DNA of 64,000 nt from WHSW01 sp963777775 (GCA_963777775.1 CAVZRL010000009.1:1054001-1118000); one strand, 5' to 3'. Counted from the stretch's first letter, positions 31,491 to 40,093 are shown. Notes: generated by a model not told the origin, from the sequence alone. Numbers and translations: made by a program.

Positions 31491-33689
31491 TCAGGCGACC
31501 GCTGCGGCCGTGGCCGGGTCCGCGGCGGTCTCGGCAGAGCGGGCGACCGGCTCGACGCGGACCGGGATCCCGTTCAAGAACGCCATTCCGGCCAGCCGCT
31601 CGAGGTCCTCGGGCTCCGACGAGGCGAGCAGGTTGACGTTCGCGCCGCCGGCCGCGTTTGCGACCCTCCATCCGCCACGGTGCCCCCAGCCGTGCGGGAC
31701 GGCGATCGTGCCGCGTCGGACCTCGTCGGTGAGCCGGGCCGGCAGCTCGATCGCGCCGTGGGCGGAGCTGATTCGGCACGGCTCGCCGTCGGCGATCCCG
31801 TGCGCGTCGGCGTCATCGGGGTGCACGCGCGCCGCGTGGGTCCGTCCGCCGCGCATCAGCAGCTCGCTGTTGTGCATCCACGAGTTGTGCGAGCGCAGCT
31901 CGCGCAGCCCGATCAGCCGCAGCGGATACTTGGGATCGTGGCCGTTTCGGGCCCCCAGGCGGCGCGCCTCGGCGGCGATCTCGGGCGGGTCGAGCCGGAC
32001 CCGCTTGTCGGAGTGGCGGATCTGCTTCGCGAGCGTCGCGGCGGCCAGGTGCTCGTCGAGCACGATCCCGTGCGGGCTTCGTTTCAGCTTGCTGACGCTG
32101 AGCCCGCCGCGGCGAAGGCCGAACAGGTCACCGCGGGGCCCGGTGCGCAGCAGCAGGTCGACGAGGCGCCGCGGGCTGAGCTTGACCCCGACCCGGCCGA
32201 GCTGCCGGAGTGGCCAGGCGCTCGAGGGGACGACCCCGATCCGCTCGCTGATCTCCTCGATCACCTCCCACTCCTGGCGCGCCTCCCCGCGCGGCTCGAC
32301 CACGGCCTCGGTCATCTGGATGAACGGGGTCGTGAACAGGGACAGGAACGGGAGCGGGAAGTCTTCGCGCTCGTACATCGTCGTCGCCGGGAGCACGAAG
32401 TCGCAGTGGCGCGAGGTGTCGGTGACGTAGAGGTCGATCGCGACCGAGAGCTCGAGCTCGCCGAGCGCGGCCTCGAGCTCGTCTCCGTTGGGGACCGAAA
32501 GCACCGGGTTGCCGGCGGAGAAGAACATCGCCCTGATCCGGCCCCTGCCCGGGGTCGTGATCTCCTTCGCGATCAGCGAAGCGGGCAGCGATCCGAGCAC
32601 CTCGGGCAGCCCGCCGACCCGGGAGCGCACCTTCGCGTAGCTGCCGAGGCCGACCAGGTCGAGCAGGCGACTGAAGTCGATCGGCGGGTCCCCGAACATC
32701 GCCCCGCCCTCGCGGTCGAGGTTCCCGGTCACCAGGTTGAGCGCGTCGAGCAGGAACGAGACCAGGGTCCCGCTGCGCCCCAGGCACGATCCGGTGCGTC
32801 CGTAGACGGCCGCCCGCTCGGCGCCCGCGAGCGCCCGCGCGAGCTCGCGAAGCTGCGCCGCGGGGACCCCGGTCCGGGCCTCGGTCGCCTCCGGCGGGTG
32901 CTCGGCGCAGAGCTCCCGCAGGGCGTCGGCCCCGACCGCCTGGCGTTCGATCGCCTCGGCGTCCTCGAGCTGCTCGGCAAAGATCACCTCGAGCAGCGAA
33001 AGCGCCAGCCAGGCGTCGGAGTCGGGCTCGACCGCGAGGTGCTCGAAGGCGCGCGCGGTCTCCGAGCGCCGCGGGTCGACGACCACCACCCGGCCCCCGC
33101 GGTCGGCGATCGCGTGCAGCTGGTCCTTGACGCGCGGCGAGCTCATCACGCTGCCGTGCGAGACCAGCGGGTTCGCGCCCACGATCAGCAGCAGGTCGGT
33201 CCGGGCCAGGTCGGGGATCGGGACCAGGAAGGGCGAGCCGTAGAGGAAGTGGCTGGCCGCGAAGCGGTTCGAGACGTCTTGCGAGGAGGCCGTGTAGGAG
33301 TGCGGTGAGCCGACCGCATCGAGGAAGCCCTTGACCCAGAGTGGGTGCGAGTAGGAGAAGGCGCCCGGGTTGCCCATGTACCAGCCGATCGAGTCGCCGC
33401 CGTGGCGCTCGCGGATCCGGCCGAGCCGGGCGCCGATCTGATCCAGTGCCTCGGGCCAGGTTACGCGCTCGAAGCTGCCGTCATCCCGCCGGCGCAGCGG
33501 ATGCAGGACGCGGTCGGGGTCGTTCTGGACCTCGGTCATCGCGATCCCCTTCGGGCACGCGAACCCCGCCGAGAGCGGGTGCTCGGCGTCCGGCCGCACC
33601 TGTGTCAGTGCGCCGTCTGAGACCGTCGCCACCATGCCGCAGAGCGGCTCGCAGATCCGGCAGTAGGTGACCTTCTCCTCGCTCGCCAT
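31491..33689 (-). CDS. Molybdopterin oxidoreductase (DMSO reductase superfamily)
   Basis: 732 residues, cytoplasmic (no Tat signal). The N-terminal [4Fe-4S] site is CRICEPLC with a later C in GFACPKG. Pterin-binding regions follow (LLLIVGANPLVSHGSVMSS, then VVVVDPRRSETA, then LYVTDTSRHCDFVLPAT), and the C-terminal dinucleotide-binding domain begins near 600 (LIGLRELRSHNSWMHN). In the segment that usually supplies the Mo ligand (about 125-150, HSYTASSQDVSNRFAASHF) there is no Cys or Sec, so a Ser or Asp ligand is possible. Resembles formate dehydrogenase- or nitrate reductase-like proteins, but the substrate is not assignable. No partner subunit is adjacent. Confidence 0.87.
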   Translation of the reverse strand: MASEEKVTYCRICEPLCGMVATVSDGALTQVRPDAEHPLSAGFACPKGIAMTEVQNDPDRVLHPLRRRDDGSFERVTWPEALDQIGARLGRIRERHGGDSIGWYMGNPGAFSYSHPLWVKGFLDAVGSPHSYTASSQDVSNRFAASHFLYGSPFLVPIPDLARTDLLLIVGANPLVSHGSVMSSPRVKDQLHAIADRGGRVVVVDPRRSETARAFEHLAVEPDSDAWLALSLLEVIFAEQLEDAEAIERQAVGADALRELCAEHPPEATEARTGVPAAQLRELARALAGAERAAVYGRTGSCLGRSGTLVSFLLDALNLVTGNLDREGGAMFGDPPIDFSRLLDLVGLGSYAKVRSRVGGLPEVLGSLPASLIAKEITTPGRGRIRAMFFSAGNPVLSVPNGDELEAALGELELSVAIDLYVTDTSRHCDFVLPATTMYEREDFPLPFLSLFTTPFIQMTEAVVEPRGEARQEWEVIEEISERIGVVPSSAWPLRQLGRVGVKLSPRRLVDLLLRTGPRGDLFGLRRGGLSVSKLKRSPHGIVLDEHLAAATLAKQIRHSDKRVRLDPPEIAAEARRLGARNGHDPKYPLRLIGLRELRSHNSWMHNSELLMRGGRTHAARVHPDDADAHGIADGEPCRISSAHGAIELPARLTDEVRRGTIAVPHGWGHRGGWRVANAAGGANVNLLASSEPEDLERLAGMAFLNGIPVRVEPVARSAETAADPATAAAVA

Positions 33690-33775
33690 CGGGTGTCGCG
33701 ATTGTCACACATGGGCCCGCGGTGGGCGTCAACGCGGTAGGGTCGCCGCCACGCGGACCAGACCCCGGAGGCACA

Positions 33776-35008
33776 ATGTCGGTCGATCACGAGAAGCTCG
33801 AGGACGTTCTGGTCGGCGACCGGGAGCAGTGGGAGGACGGCCCGCCGCACGAGCTGTTCGCGCGCCTGCGCTCGCAGTGCCCGGTCCACTGGAGCGAGCG
33901 GATCAGCGATTACCCCGAAGAGGCCGGGTTCTGGTCGGTGACGACGGCCGAGGACGTCCACACGGTGAGCCGGGACTGGGCGACCTACTCCTCCGAGCGA
34001 GGCGGGATCACCGCCCTCACCCACGCGATCCTGCCGCTCGAGCTCCAGCAGGCGATGTTCATCGGCATGGACCCGCCCAAGCACGACCGGCTCAAGGCGC
34101 TCTTCCAGCGCGGCTTCACGCCGAAGCGGATCGCCGAGCACGAGGGCGCGATCCGCGAGATCACGGTCGGTGTCCTGGGGGCGGTCGGCGAGCGCGAGAC
34201 CTGCGACCTCGTGTCCGACGTCGCGCAGCCGGTGGTCTCGCGGGTGATCGGCAGCTTCATGGGCATCCCGCCGGCCGATGACGAGGCTTGGGCGCGGCTG
34301 ATGAACAACACGCTCGGGGCGGGTGACCCGGACGTCAACCCCGACGTGCAGGCGGTCATGGAGCGCGACGTGCCCGAGATCTTCGAGCGCTGCCGGAAGC
34401 TGATCGCCGAGCGCCGCGAGAACCCGACCGACGACCTGACCAGCGTCCTCGTCCACGCCGAGGTCGACGGAGAGCGGCTCGCCGAGCACGAGATCGTGAT
34501 GGGCTTCTTCCTCCTCGTCGCGGCCGGCAACGACAGCACCAAGGCGACCTACTGCAGCGGCATGAGGGCCCTGCTCGAGCATCCCGAGCAACGCCAGGCG
34601 CTGCTCGAGGACCCGTCGCTGATCCCGCCGGCGGTCGAGGAGGCGCTGCGCATGTTCCCGGCCTTTGCCCACTTTCGCCGCACCGCGACCAATGACGCCG
34701 AGCTCGGCGGACAGCGGATCGGCGAGGGCGAGAAGGTGGTCATGTGGTACGTGTCCTCGAACCGCGACGAGTCGCGCTACGAGGACCCGGACCGCTTCGA
34801 CGTCCGCCGCAACCCCGAGCACCAGGCGTTCGGCGCCGGCGGTCGCCACTTCTGCCTCGGCGCCGCCCTCGCCCGGCTCGAGCTCCGGGTCCTGTTCGAG
34901 GAGACGCTGGCGCGCTATCCGTCGATCGAGCTCGACGGCGAGCCCGAGCACACCGTCTCGCCGTTCGCGAACCAGCTCAAGCGGCTGCCGGTCCGGCTCA
35001 ACGCCTAG
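33776..35008 (+). CDS. Cytochrome P450
   Basis: 410 residues. Haem-thiolate monooxygenase. The I-helix motif is AGNDSTKATY (about 242), the K-helix ExxR is EEALRMF (about 289), and the Cys loop FGAGGRHFCLG (about 345-355) supplies the haem ligand. FIGMDPPKHDRLKALFQRGF (about 100) resembles bacterial steroid or fatty-acid hydroxylases of the CYP125/CYP124 type, a tentative placement. GGAGG lies 6 bases before the ATG at 33776. No ferredoxin gene is adjacent. Its last 4 bases overlap the convergent DUF6457 gene. Confidence 0.93.
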   Translation: MSVDHEKLEDVLVGDREQWEDGPPHELFARLRSQCPVHWSERISDYPEEAGFWSVTTAEDVHTVSRDWATYSSERGGITALTHAILPLELQQAMFIGMDPPKHDRLKALFQRGFTPKRIAEHEGAIREITVGVLGAVGERETCDLVSDVAQPVVSRVIGSFMGIPPADDEAWARLMNNTLGAGDPDVNPDVQAVMERDVPEIFERCRKLIAERRENPTDDLTSVLVHAEVDGERLAEHEIVMGFFLLVAAGNDSTKATYCSGMRALLEHPEQRQALLEDPSLIPPAVEEALRMFPAFAHFRRTATNDAELGGQRIGEGEKVVMWYVSSNRDESRYEDPDRFDVRRNPEHQAFGAGGRHFCLGAALARLELRVLFEETLARYPSIELDGEPEHTVSPFANQLKRLPVRLNA

Positions 35009-35232
35009 TCGTCGGCGTCCCCGTCGCCGCCGACCCGTTCGGCTGCGGCCTGCAGATCGGCGAGCGAGGTTCCGGCGACGCCACCGACCCAGCAGGCGAC
35101 CGGGGCGGCGATCCGCTCCGATGAGTGCGCGGCGACGGCGGCGAGGTCGAGGATCGCCTTGAACTCGTCGGCCGTCGGCGGTTCGGCGCCGATCTCGGCG
35201 GCGAAGGCGTCGATCCATTCGCGTGCGTTCAT
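35005..35232 (-). CDS. DUF6457-like small protein
   Basis: 75 residues: NAREWIDAFAAEIGAEPPTA, then EFKAILDLAAVAAHSSERIA, then PVACWVGGVAGTSLADLQAA and an acidic tail. This matches my recollection of a short actinobacterial family found near molybdenum cofactor genes (DUF6457). The ATG at 35232 follows TGGGAGGAG. Divergent from the HTH-TOBE regulator and placed between a P450 gene and the molybdate uptake genes, so a part in molybdenum handling is possible. There are no catalytic residues to point to. Confidence 0.7.
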   Translation of the reverse strand: MNAREWIDAFAAEIGAEPPTADEFKAILDLAAVAAHSSERIAAPVACWVGGVAGTSLADLQAAAERVGGDGDADD

Positions 35233-35267
35233 TCCGGCGCTCCTCCCAGGTATGTGTTGCCTATGCA

Positions 35268-35669
35268 ATGCTTATGCAGATGACGGATCTGCCGCTCGGC
35301 GAAGCCGCCCGCTCCCTTGGCGTCAGCGTTGACACCCTGAGGCGCTGGGATCGCGCCGGCAAGATCCGCACCGTCCGCGACGAGCGTAACCGGCGCCGGG
35401 TCCCGGCGTCGGAGGTCGAGCGGCTCTCGACCCACCCCGATCGTCACCGGACCGGCGACAGCTTGTCGGCGCGCAACCGGTTTCCGGGCGTCGTGCGCTC
35501 GGTCGAGGTCGACGGGGTGATGGCCCTGGTCGAGATCGAGGCCGGCCCGCACCGGGTCACGGCGGCGATCACCCGCGACGCGGTCGAGGAGCTCGGCCTT
35601 GCCGAGGGGGTCGCCGTTACCGCGACAGTGAAGGCGACCTCGGTGATGGTCGAGCGGGGAGAGCGGTGA
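35268..35669 (+). CDS. HTH-TOBE domain regulator, probably molybdate-responsive
   Basis: About 133 residues. An N-terminal MerR/excisionase-type helix-turn-helix (LPLGEAARSLGVSVDTLRRW, then IRTVRDERNRRRVPASEVERL) is joined to a C-terminal TOBE/Mop domain (RNRFPGVVRSVEVDGVMALVE to the end) that binds molybdate or tungstate in related proteins. It begins the modABC unit (GTGA overlap with modA), which suggests it controls molybdate uptake. The start is uncertain among in-frame ATGs at 35268, 35274 and 35280. The upstream sequence is AT-rich without a ribosome binding site, so a leaderless start is likely. Confidence 0.82.
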   Translation: MLMQMTDLPLGEAARSLGVSVDTLRRWDRAGKIRTVRDERNRRRVPASEVERLSTHPDRHRTGDSLSARNRFPGVVRSVEVDGVMALVEIEAGPHRVTAAITRDAVEELGLAEGVAVTATVKATSVMVERGER

Positions 35670-36430
35670 GGCGGGCTGCATCGGTACTGGCCGCGGTCGT
35701 CCTCGCGGTCGCCCTCGGCTCGTGCGGGGACGATGACTCCTCGGACGAGGACTCGTCCAGCCCGCTCGTTGTCTCAGCCGCCGCGTCGCTCGAGCCCGCC
35801 TTCACCGCGTACGTCGACGAGGCGGGGATCGACGCGAAGATGTCGTTCGCCGGCTCCGACGACCTCGCTGCGCAGATCCAGCAGGGGGTGACGCCGGACG
35901 TCTACGCGGCCGCCAACACCTCGCTGCCCGACGAGCTCTACGCCGACGACCTGGTCGCCAAGCCGACCGTGTTCGCCACCAACGAGCTCGTGCTCGCGGT
36001 GCCCTCGGGCTCCTCGATCGGCTCGCTCGACCAGCTCACCGCTCCCGGCGTCACGCTCGCGATCGGCGACGAGGGGGTGCCGGTCGGCGACTACACGCGC
36101 GAAGTCCTTGCCGGGCTCCCGGCGAGCGAGAGCGAGGCGATCCTCGACAACGTGCGTTCGCTCGAGCCAGACGTCGCCGGAATCGTCGGCAAGCTGACCC
36201 AGGGTGCGGTCGACGCCGGCTTCGTCTACATCACAGACGTCGTCGCCACCGACGGCGAGCTGGAGGCGATCGAGCTGCCGGCGAAGCTCCAGCCCGACGT
36301 CGCCTACGGAGCGGCCGTGGTCGAGGGCGCCGAGAACCCCGAGGGCGCCGAGGCGTTCATCGACGGCCTGCTCGACGGCGATGGGGCGGAGGCGCTCGAG
36401 CAGGCCGGCTTCGCCCCTCCGCCCGGCTGA
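35666..36430 (+). CDS. modA: Molybdate ABC transporter, substrate-binding lipoprotein
   Basis: 254 residues from a GTG overlapping the previous stop. Lipoprotein signal (ASVLAAVVLAVALGSC, lipobox Cys about 19) with an acidic Ser-rich linker. The ModA fold begins at PLVVSAAASLEPAFTAYVDE; SFAGSDDLAAQIQQGVTPDV and the NELVLAVPSGS strand are typical, as is the late GFVYITDVVA. Captures molybdate (or tungstate) outside the membrane and delivers it to ModB. It supplies metal for the many molybdoenzymes encoded nearby. Confidence 0.93.
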   Translation: MRRAASVLAAVVLAVALGSCGDDDSSDEDSSSPLVVSAAASLEPAFTAYVDEAGIDAKMSFAGSDDLAAQIQQGVTPDVYAAANTSLPDELYADDLVAKPTVFATNELVLAVPSGSSIGSLDQLTAPGVTLAIGDEGVPVGDYTREVLAGLPASESEAILDNVRSLEPDVAGIVGKLTQGAVDAGFVYITDVVATDGELEAIELPAKLQPDVAYGAAVVEGAENPEGAEAFIDGLLDGDGAEALEQAGFAPPPG

Positions 36431-36442
36431 CAGGGGCCCGCG

Positions 36443-37246
36443 ATGAGGCGCGCAGGGCTGTTCGGAATCTTGCTCTCGGTCGCGCTCGCGGTCGTGCTCG
36501 CATTCCTGATCACCCCGGTGATCGCGATCTTCGTCGATGCCGGGCCGGCCGAGCTGCTCGAGAGCCTCGGCGAGCCCGAGGCCCGCGAGGCGCTCTGGCT
36601 GAGCCTGAAGACGACGCTCGCCGCCCTGGCCCTGATCGTCGCCTTTGGCACCCCGGCTGCCTACCTGCTGGCGACGCGTGAGTTCCGCGGCAAGGCCGCG
36701 GTGACGACGGCGATCGAGCTGCCGCTCGTCCTGCCTCCCGCGGTCGCGGGGATCGGGCTGCTGGCGGCATTCGGACCCGAGGGGATCCTCGGCGGCTGGC
36801 TCGACGAGGCCGGGGTCGAGCTCGTGCTGCAGACCGCGGGCGTGATCGTCGCCCTCACCTTCGTCGCCGCGCCGTTCTACATCCGCCAGGCGCAGGCGGC
36901 GTTCGCCGCGGTGGACACGAAGCTGCTCGACGCGGCGAGGACGCTGGGCGCGGGCGAGTCGAGGGCGTTCGTCCGGGTCGCGATCCCGTGCGCCGGGCCG
37001 GGGATCAGTGCCGGGATGGCCCTCGCCTGGGGCCGGGCGCTGGGCGAGTTCGGCGCGACGCTGATGTTCGCCGGCTCGTTTCCCGGCATCACCCAGACCG
37101 CGCCGCTGGCGATCTTCGCCGAGTTCTCGACCGACTTCACCTCGGCGCTCGCGCTCTCGGCCGTCCTCGTCGCGCTCTCGGCGGCGATCCTGCTCTCGGT
37201 CAAGCTGCTCGGCCGTTCGACGCTGCTCGGAGGGCCGCAGGCATGA
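36443..37246 (+). CDS. modB: Molybdate ABC transporter, permease
   Basis: 267 residues with about six transmembrane helices (first: LFGILLSVALAVVLAFLI). The cytoplasmic EAA loop that docks the ATPase is seen as DAARTLGAGESRAFVRVAIP (about 166-185), followed by GRALGEFGATLMFAGSFPG, the molybdate-permease signature. It starts 12 bases after modA and its stop overlaps the modC start (ATGA). Confidence 0.94.
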   Translation: MRRAGLFGILLSVALAVVLAFLITPVIAIFVDAGPAELLESLGEPEAREALWLSLKTTLAALALIVAFGTPAAYLLATREFRGKAAVTTAIELPLVLPPAVAGIGLLAAFGPEGILGGWLDEAGVELVLQTAGVIVALTFVAAPFYIRQAQAAFAAVDTKLLDAARTLGAGESRAFVRVAIPCAGPGISAGMALAWGRALGEFGATLMFAGSFPGITQTAPLAIFAEFSTDFTSALALSAVLVALSAAILLSVKLLGRSTLLGGPQA

Positions 37247-38316
37247 GCGGGCCGGCCCTGCGAGCCGAGATCTCAGCCGAGCTGCGCGAGTTCGAGCTCG
37301 CGGTCGAGCTCGAGGTCGGGGCGGGCGCTTGCCTGGCGCTCGTTGGTCCGTCGGGCGCCGGCAAGAGCACTGTGCTGCGCGCGATCGCCGGCCTGCACCA
37401 CCCCGACCGGGGCTGCGTCGCGCTCGACGGCGAGGTCTGGCTCGACACCGCGGCCGCGATCGACCTCCCCGCCGAGCGGCGCCGCTGCGGCTACGTGTTC
37501 CAGGAGTACGCCCTGTTCCCGCACCTGAGCGCGTGGCGTAACGTCGCCTTCGGGCTCGACGGTGTGGCGCGCTCCGACCGCCGCGACGTCGCCCGCTCGT
37601 ACCTGGGGAGGCTCGGCGTCGGCCATCTCGCCGACGCCTCGACCTCGGAGCTCTCCGGCGGCGAGCGCCAGCGCGTGGCGCTGGCGCGGGCGCTCGCCCG
37701 CGAGCCCTCGGTGTTGCTGCTCGACGAGCCGCTCGCCGCGCTCGATGCCCGCACCTCGGCGGGGGCCGCCCGCGAGCTGGCAGCGACCCTGGCGGGCGCC
37801 GAGGCTCCGGCAGTCCTGGTCACGCACGACTTCGCCGAGGCCGCGCTGCTCGCCGACGAGGTCGCGGTGATCGACCGCGGCAGGATCGTTCAGCGCGGGG
37901 CGCCCGGCGAGCTCAGCGCCCGGCCGGCCTCGGCGTTCGTGGCAGAGTTCGCCGGCGCCGCGGTGCTGTTCGGCGAGGCGAGGCCGGAGGCGGGAGAGAC
38001 GGTGGTAGAGCTCGACGGCGGGGGGGCGCTGACCAGCACCGACCATGCCCATGGGGCGGTTGGCTTGGCGATCTACCCGTGGGAGGTGACGCTCGAGCCG
38101 CCCGGCACCGCCGAGCACGGCTCGGCCCGCAACCGCCTCGAGGCGCGGGTCACGTCGGTGACCGAGGTCGGCAACCGGGCGCGAATCGGACTGCTGGCCG
38201 GGCAGCCCTTCGCCGCCGAGGTGACCACCGAATCCGCCGCCCGGCTCGGGCTCGAGCCGGGCGCGGCCGTGGTGGCGACCTTCAAGGCGACCGCGACGAG
38301 GCTAGTCGAGCGCTGA
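37243..38316 (+). CDS. modC: Molybdate ABC transporter, ATP-binding protein
   Basis: 357 residues. Walker A GPSGAGKST (about 35), Q-loop in YVFQEYALFPHL, ABC signature LSGGERQRVALARAL (about 142), Walker B VLLLDEPLAALD and H-loop VLVTHDF are all present. The C-terminal 70 residues (RNRLEARVTSVTEVGNRARI onward) form a TOBE/Mop domain that can bind molybdate and inhibit transport. Last gene of the regulator-modABC unit. Confidence 0.94.
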   Translation: MSGPALRAEISAELREFELAVELEVGAGACLALVGPSGAGKSTVLRAIAGLHHPDRGCVALDGEVWLDTAAAIDLPAERRRCGYVFQEYALFPHLSAWRNVAFGLDGVARSDRRDVARSYLGRLGVGHLADASTSELSGGERQRVALARALAREPSVLLLDEPLAALDARTSAGAARELAATLAGAEAPAVLVTHDFAEAALLADEVAVIDRGRIVQRGAPGELSARPASAFVAEFAGAAVLFGEARPEAGETVVELDGGGALTSTDHAHGAVGLAIYPWEVTLEPPGTAEHGSARNRLEARVTSVTEVGNRARIGLLAGQPFAAEVTTESAARLGLEPGAAVVATFKATATRLVER

Positions 38317-38361
38317 TCGCCGTGACCGCGGAGGTGGCACCGTGGCCTGAATCCGGTTCCT

Positions 38362-38367
38362 TACCAT
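38362..38367 (+). promoter_or_regulatory. -10-like element TACCAT before the VOC gene
   Basis: TACCAT lies 7 bases before the GTG at 38375, with no Shine-Dalgarno sequence between. This fits a leaderless transcript. Confidence 0.4.
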
Positions 38368-38374
38368 CGAACAC

Positions 38375-38812
38375 GTGACTATCCAACGGATGGACCACGT
38401 CGGCATCGTGGTCGACGACCTCGCAGCCGCGACTGAGTTCTTCGTCGAGCTCGGACTCAAACTGCAGGGCGAGGGATCGGTCGAGGGCGCTTGGGTGGAC
38501 CGCGTGGTGGGTCTCGAGGGCGTCCGCTCGGAGATCGCGATGTTGGAGACCCCTGATGGCCACGGACGGCTCGAGCTGTCGAAGTTTCACGCCCCGTCGG
38601 GCGGGGCCGGCGACCGGGACGCGCCGGCGAACACTCCGGGCATCCGCCATGTCACATTCGCAGTCGACGATATCGACGCCGCCGTCGCCAGCGTGCGAGC
38701 GCGCGGCGGGGAGCTCGTTGGCGAGGTGGAGAACTACCAAGACATCTATCGGCTCTGCTACGTCCGCGGTCCGGAGGGGATCATCGTCGAGCTGGCGGAG
38801 CAGATCGGCTAA
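38375..38812 (+). CDS. VOC family protein (glyoxalase/dioxygenase fold)
   Basis: 145 residues. Two beta-alpha-beta-beta-beta units: RMDHVGIVVDDLAAATEFFV at the N-terminus and GIRHVTFAVDDIDAAVASVR near 85. His 7 (of MDHVGIV), Glu 50-60 and the second His and Glu (FAV..., IIVELAEQ) are in the positions of VOC metal ligands. Members include methylmalonyl-CoA epimerases, glyoxalase I and extradiol dioxygenases; I cannot choose among them. GTG start at 38375 with a TACCAT element just upstream; an ATG five codons later is the alternative. Confidence 0.85.
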   Translation: MTIQRMDHVGIVVDDLAAATEFFVELGLKLQGEGSVEGAWVDRVVGLEGVRSEIAMLETPDGHGRLELSKFHAPSGGAGDRDAPANTPGIRHVTFAVDDIDAAVASVRARGGELVGEVENYQDIYRLCYVRGPEGIIVELAEQIG

Positions 38813-38848
38813 CGGGTCGAGTCCGTTGCGACTCTCAGCCGGGCCAGT

Positions 38849-39319
38849 TCAGCGGGTGGATGTCAGGGCGCACACGTAGATGGCTGCCGGGTTTCCGGGC
38901 GGCCATCCCGGCAGCGGGTCGATGGTGTCGATTTGGACGAAGCCGTGGTGCTCCCAGAAGGCGCGGGTCGCGATGTAGGGCTCGTAGTCAGCGGACGCAT
39001 CAAGGCTCTTGGTCTCGATGAGGGCGATGTCGTCAGCAGCGAGAGCACCGAGGACGTGTTCGAGGAGCGTTGCGCCGACCCCCTGCTTGCGCTGGTCGTC
39101 TCGCACGGCGATCCAGAGGATCTCGGCGGCTCGAGACGACCGGTACTCGACCACGGCGAAGCCGACTACACCGTCGTCTTTGGTGATGACCCAGCCGCGG
39201 TGTGCGTCGAGGTCGTTGGCGACCTTCTCCGGCACATCGTCGGTGAAGTAATCGGGCAGCCCGCGAACGATCGTCTGGCATGCCTCCAGGTCGTCAGGGG
39301 CGCCGGATCGTACGCGCAT
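38849..39319 (-). CDS. GNAT family N-acetyltransferase
   Basis: 156 residues from the ATG at 39319; the upstream extension is unconserved. The N-terminus is MRVRSGAPDDLEACQTIVRG. Acetyl-CoA binding is indicated by ILWIAVRDDQRKQGVGATLL (motif A, RxxGxG as RKQGVG) and the late ATRAFWEHHGFVQID (motif B). Substrate unknown. It stands alone, convergent with the VOC gene. Confidence 0.85.
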   Translation of the reverse strand: MRVRSGAPDDLEACQTIVRGLPDYFTDDVPEKVANDLDAHRGWVITKDDGVVGFAVVEYRSSRAAEILWIAVRDDQRKQGVGATLLEHVLGALAADDIALIETKSLDASADYEPYIATRAFWEHHGFVQIDTIDPLPGWPPGNPAAIYVCALTSTR

Positions 39320-39426
39320 GGCGGTGCATTGTCGCTCAGCGAGCCCAACGAGGCGCGGCGGAAAGCTCACCACCGCCTCACAGCCCGAGACGCGGGTCCT
39401 GCTCGGCTAGGCCGCGGCCAGAGCGA

Positions 39427-39432
39427 GATACT
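39427..39432 (+). promoter_or_regulatory. -10-like element GATACT before the SnoaL pseudogene
   Basis: GATACTGCGCGGGCGATGTCG here matches, with one base difference in length, the sequence before the intact SnoaL-like gene at 40594 (GATACT at 40580-40585). A leaderless promoter shared by the two paralogues is likely. Confidence 0.45.
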
Positions 39433-39441
39433 GCGCGGGCG

Positions 39442-39695
39442 ATGTCGCAGGAGAACCTGGAGGTGGCGAGACGCTTCAACAAGCCGGCGACGAGCAAGGC
39501 GGAGATGCTGGCCGCCCTGCCATCGATGGTGGGGCTCTGCGATCCGGAGGTCGAATGGAGTCAACGCGGGGGACGGGTGCCGAGGTCCGCTCGCTCAACT
39601 ACGAGCTGCTCACCATCCGGGACGGTCTGATCGTGCGCTACCGCGAGTTCTACGATGAGAGCGAAGCCCTCGAAGCCGCTGGGCTGTCGGAGTAG
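39442..39695 (+). pseudogene. SnoaL-like (NTF2-fold) protein, broken by deletion and frameshift
   Basis: The first frame reads MSQENLEVARRFNKPATS and on to DPEVEWSQRG, like the start of the intact paralogue at 40594. The C-terminal part, EVRSLNYELLTIRDGLIVRY then REFYDESEALEAAGLSE and a stop at 39695, is in another frame. About 50 residues of the middle of the domain are missing, including the segment between the two halves of the beta sheet. Loss of both the frame and the core implies a non-functional gene. A sequencing error would explain the shift but not the missing middle. Confidence 0.75.
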
Positions 39696-39728
39696 CGGCT
39701 GAGGCATAGGAGCGCCAGAACCAGCAAA

Positions 39729-40076
39729 GTGAACGATCCCAGGCCACTTGTCGAGCGCGGATACGACTCCGTCGCAGATCGATACGCAGCTCTGGAGCGC
39801 GAGGGCCGCGAGTGGCCGCGTATGCGCTGGCTTCGCAAGATGCTCGCGACTGTCGAGCCCGGTGGCCGAGTCCTTGACGTCGGTTGTGGAAATGGGCTCC
39901 CCGCGACCCGGGAGATGGCTCGCGATCACTCAGCCATCGGGATCGACATCTCAACCGAGCAGGTCGAGCGCGCCCGCAGAAACGTCCCGAGAGCGGAGTT
40001 CATCCAGGGCGATTTATCGGAGGTCAAGACGACGGCGCAGACGCTCGAGCTAAAGCGCAAGCGACGCCACACCTGA
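39729..40076 (+). pseudogene. Class I SAM-dependent methyltransferase, truncated
   Basis: 115 residues from a GTG: VERGYDSVADRYAALEREGR, then the SAM-binding motif I RVLDVGCGNGLPATREMA (about 48-65) and motif II region AIGIDISTEQVERARRNVP, then FIQGDLSEV. Here the methyltransferase consensus stops and a short unrelated basic tail (KTTAQTLELKRKRRHT) leads to the stop. Full-length relatives have at least 80 more residues (motif IV onward). It is therefore a 3'-truncated copy; whether the fragment is translated is unknown. Confidence 0.7.
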
Positions 40077-40093
40077 CCTCGTTCACGACCGCT

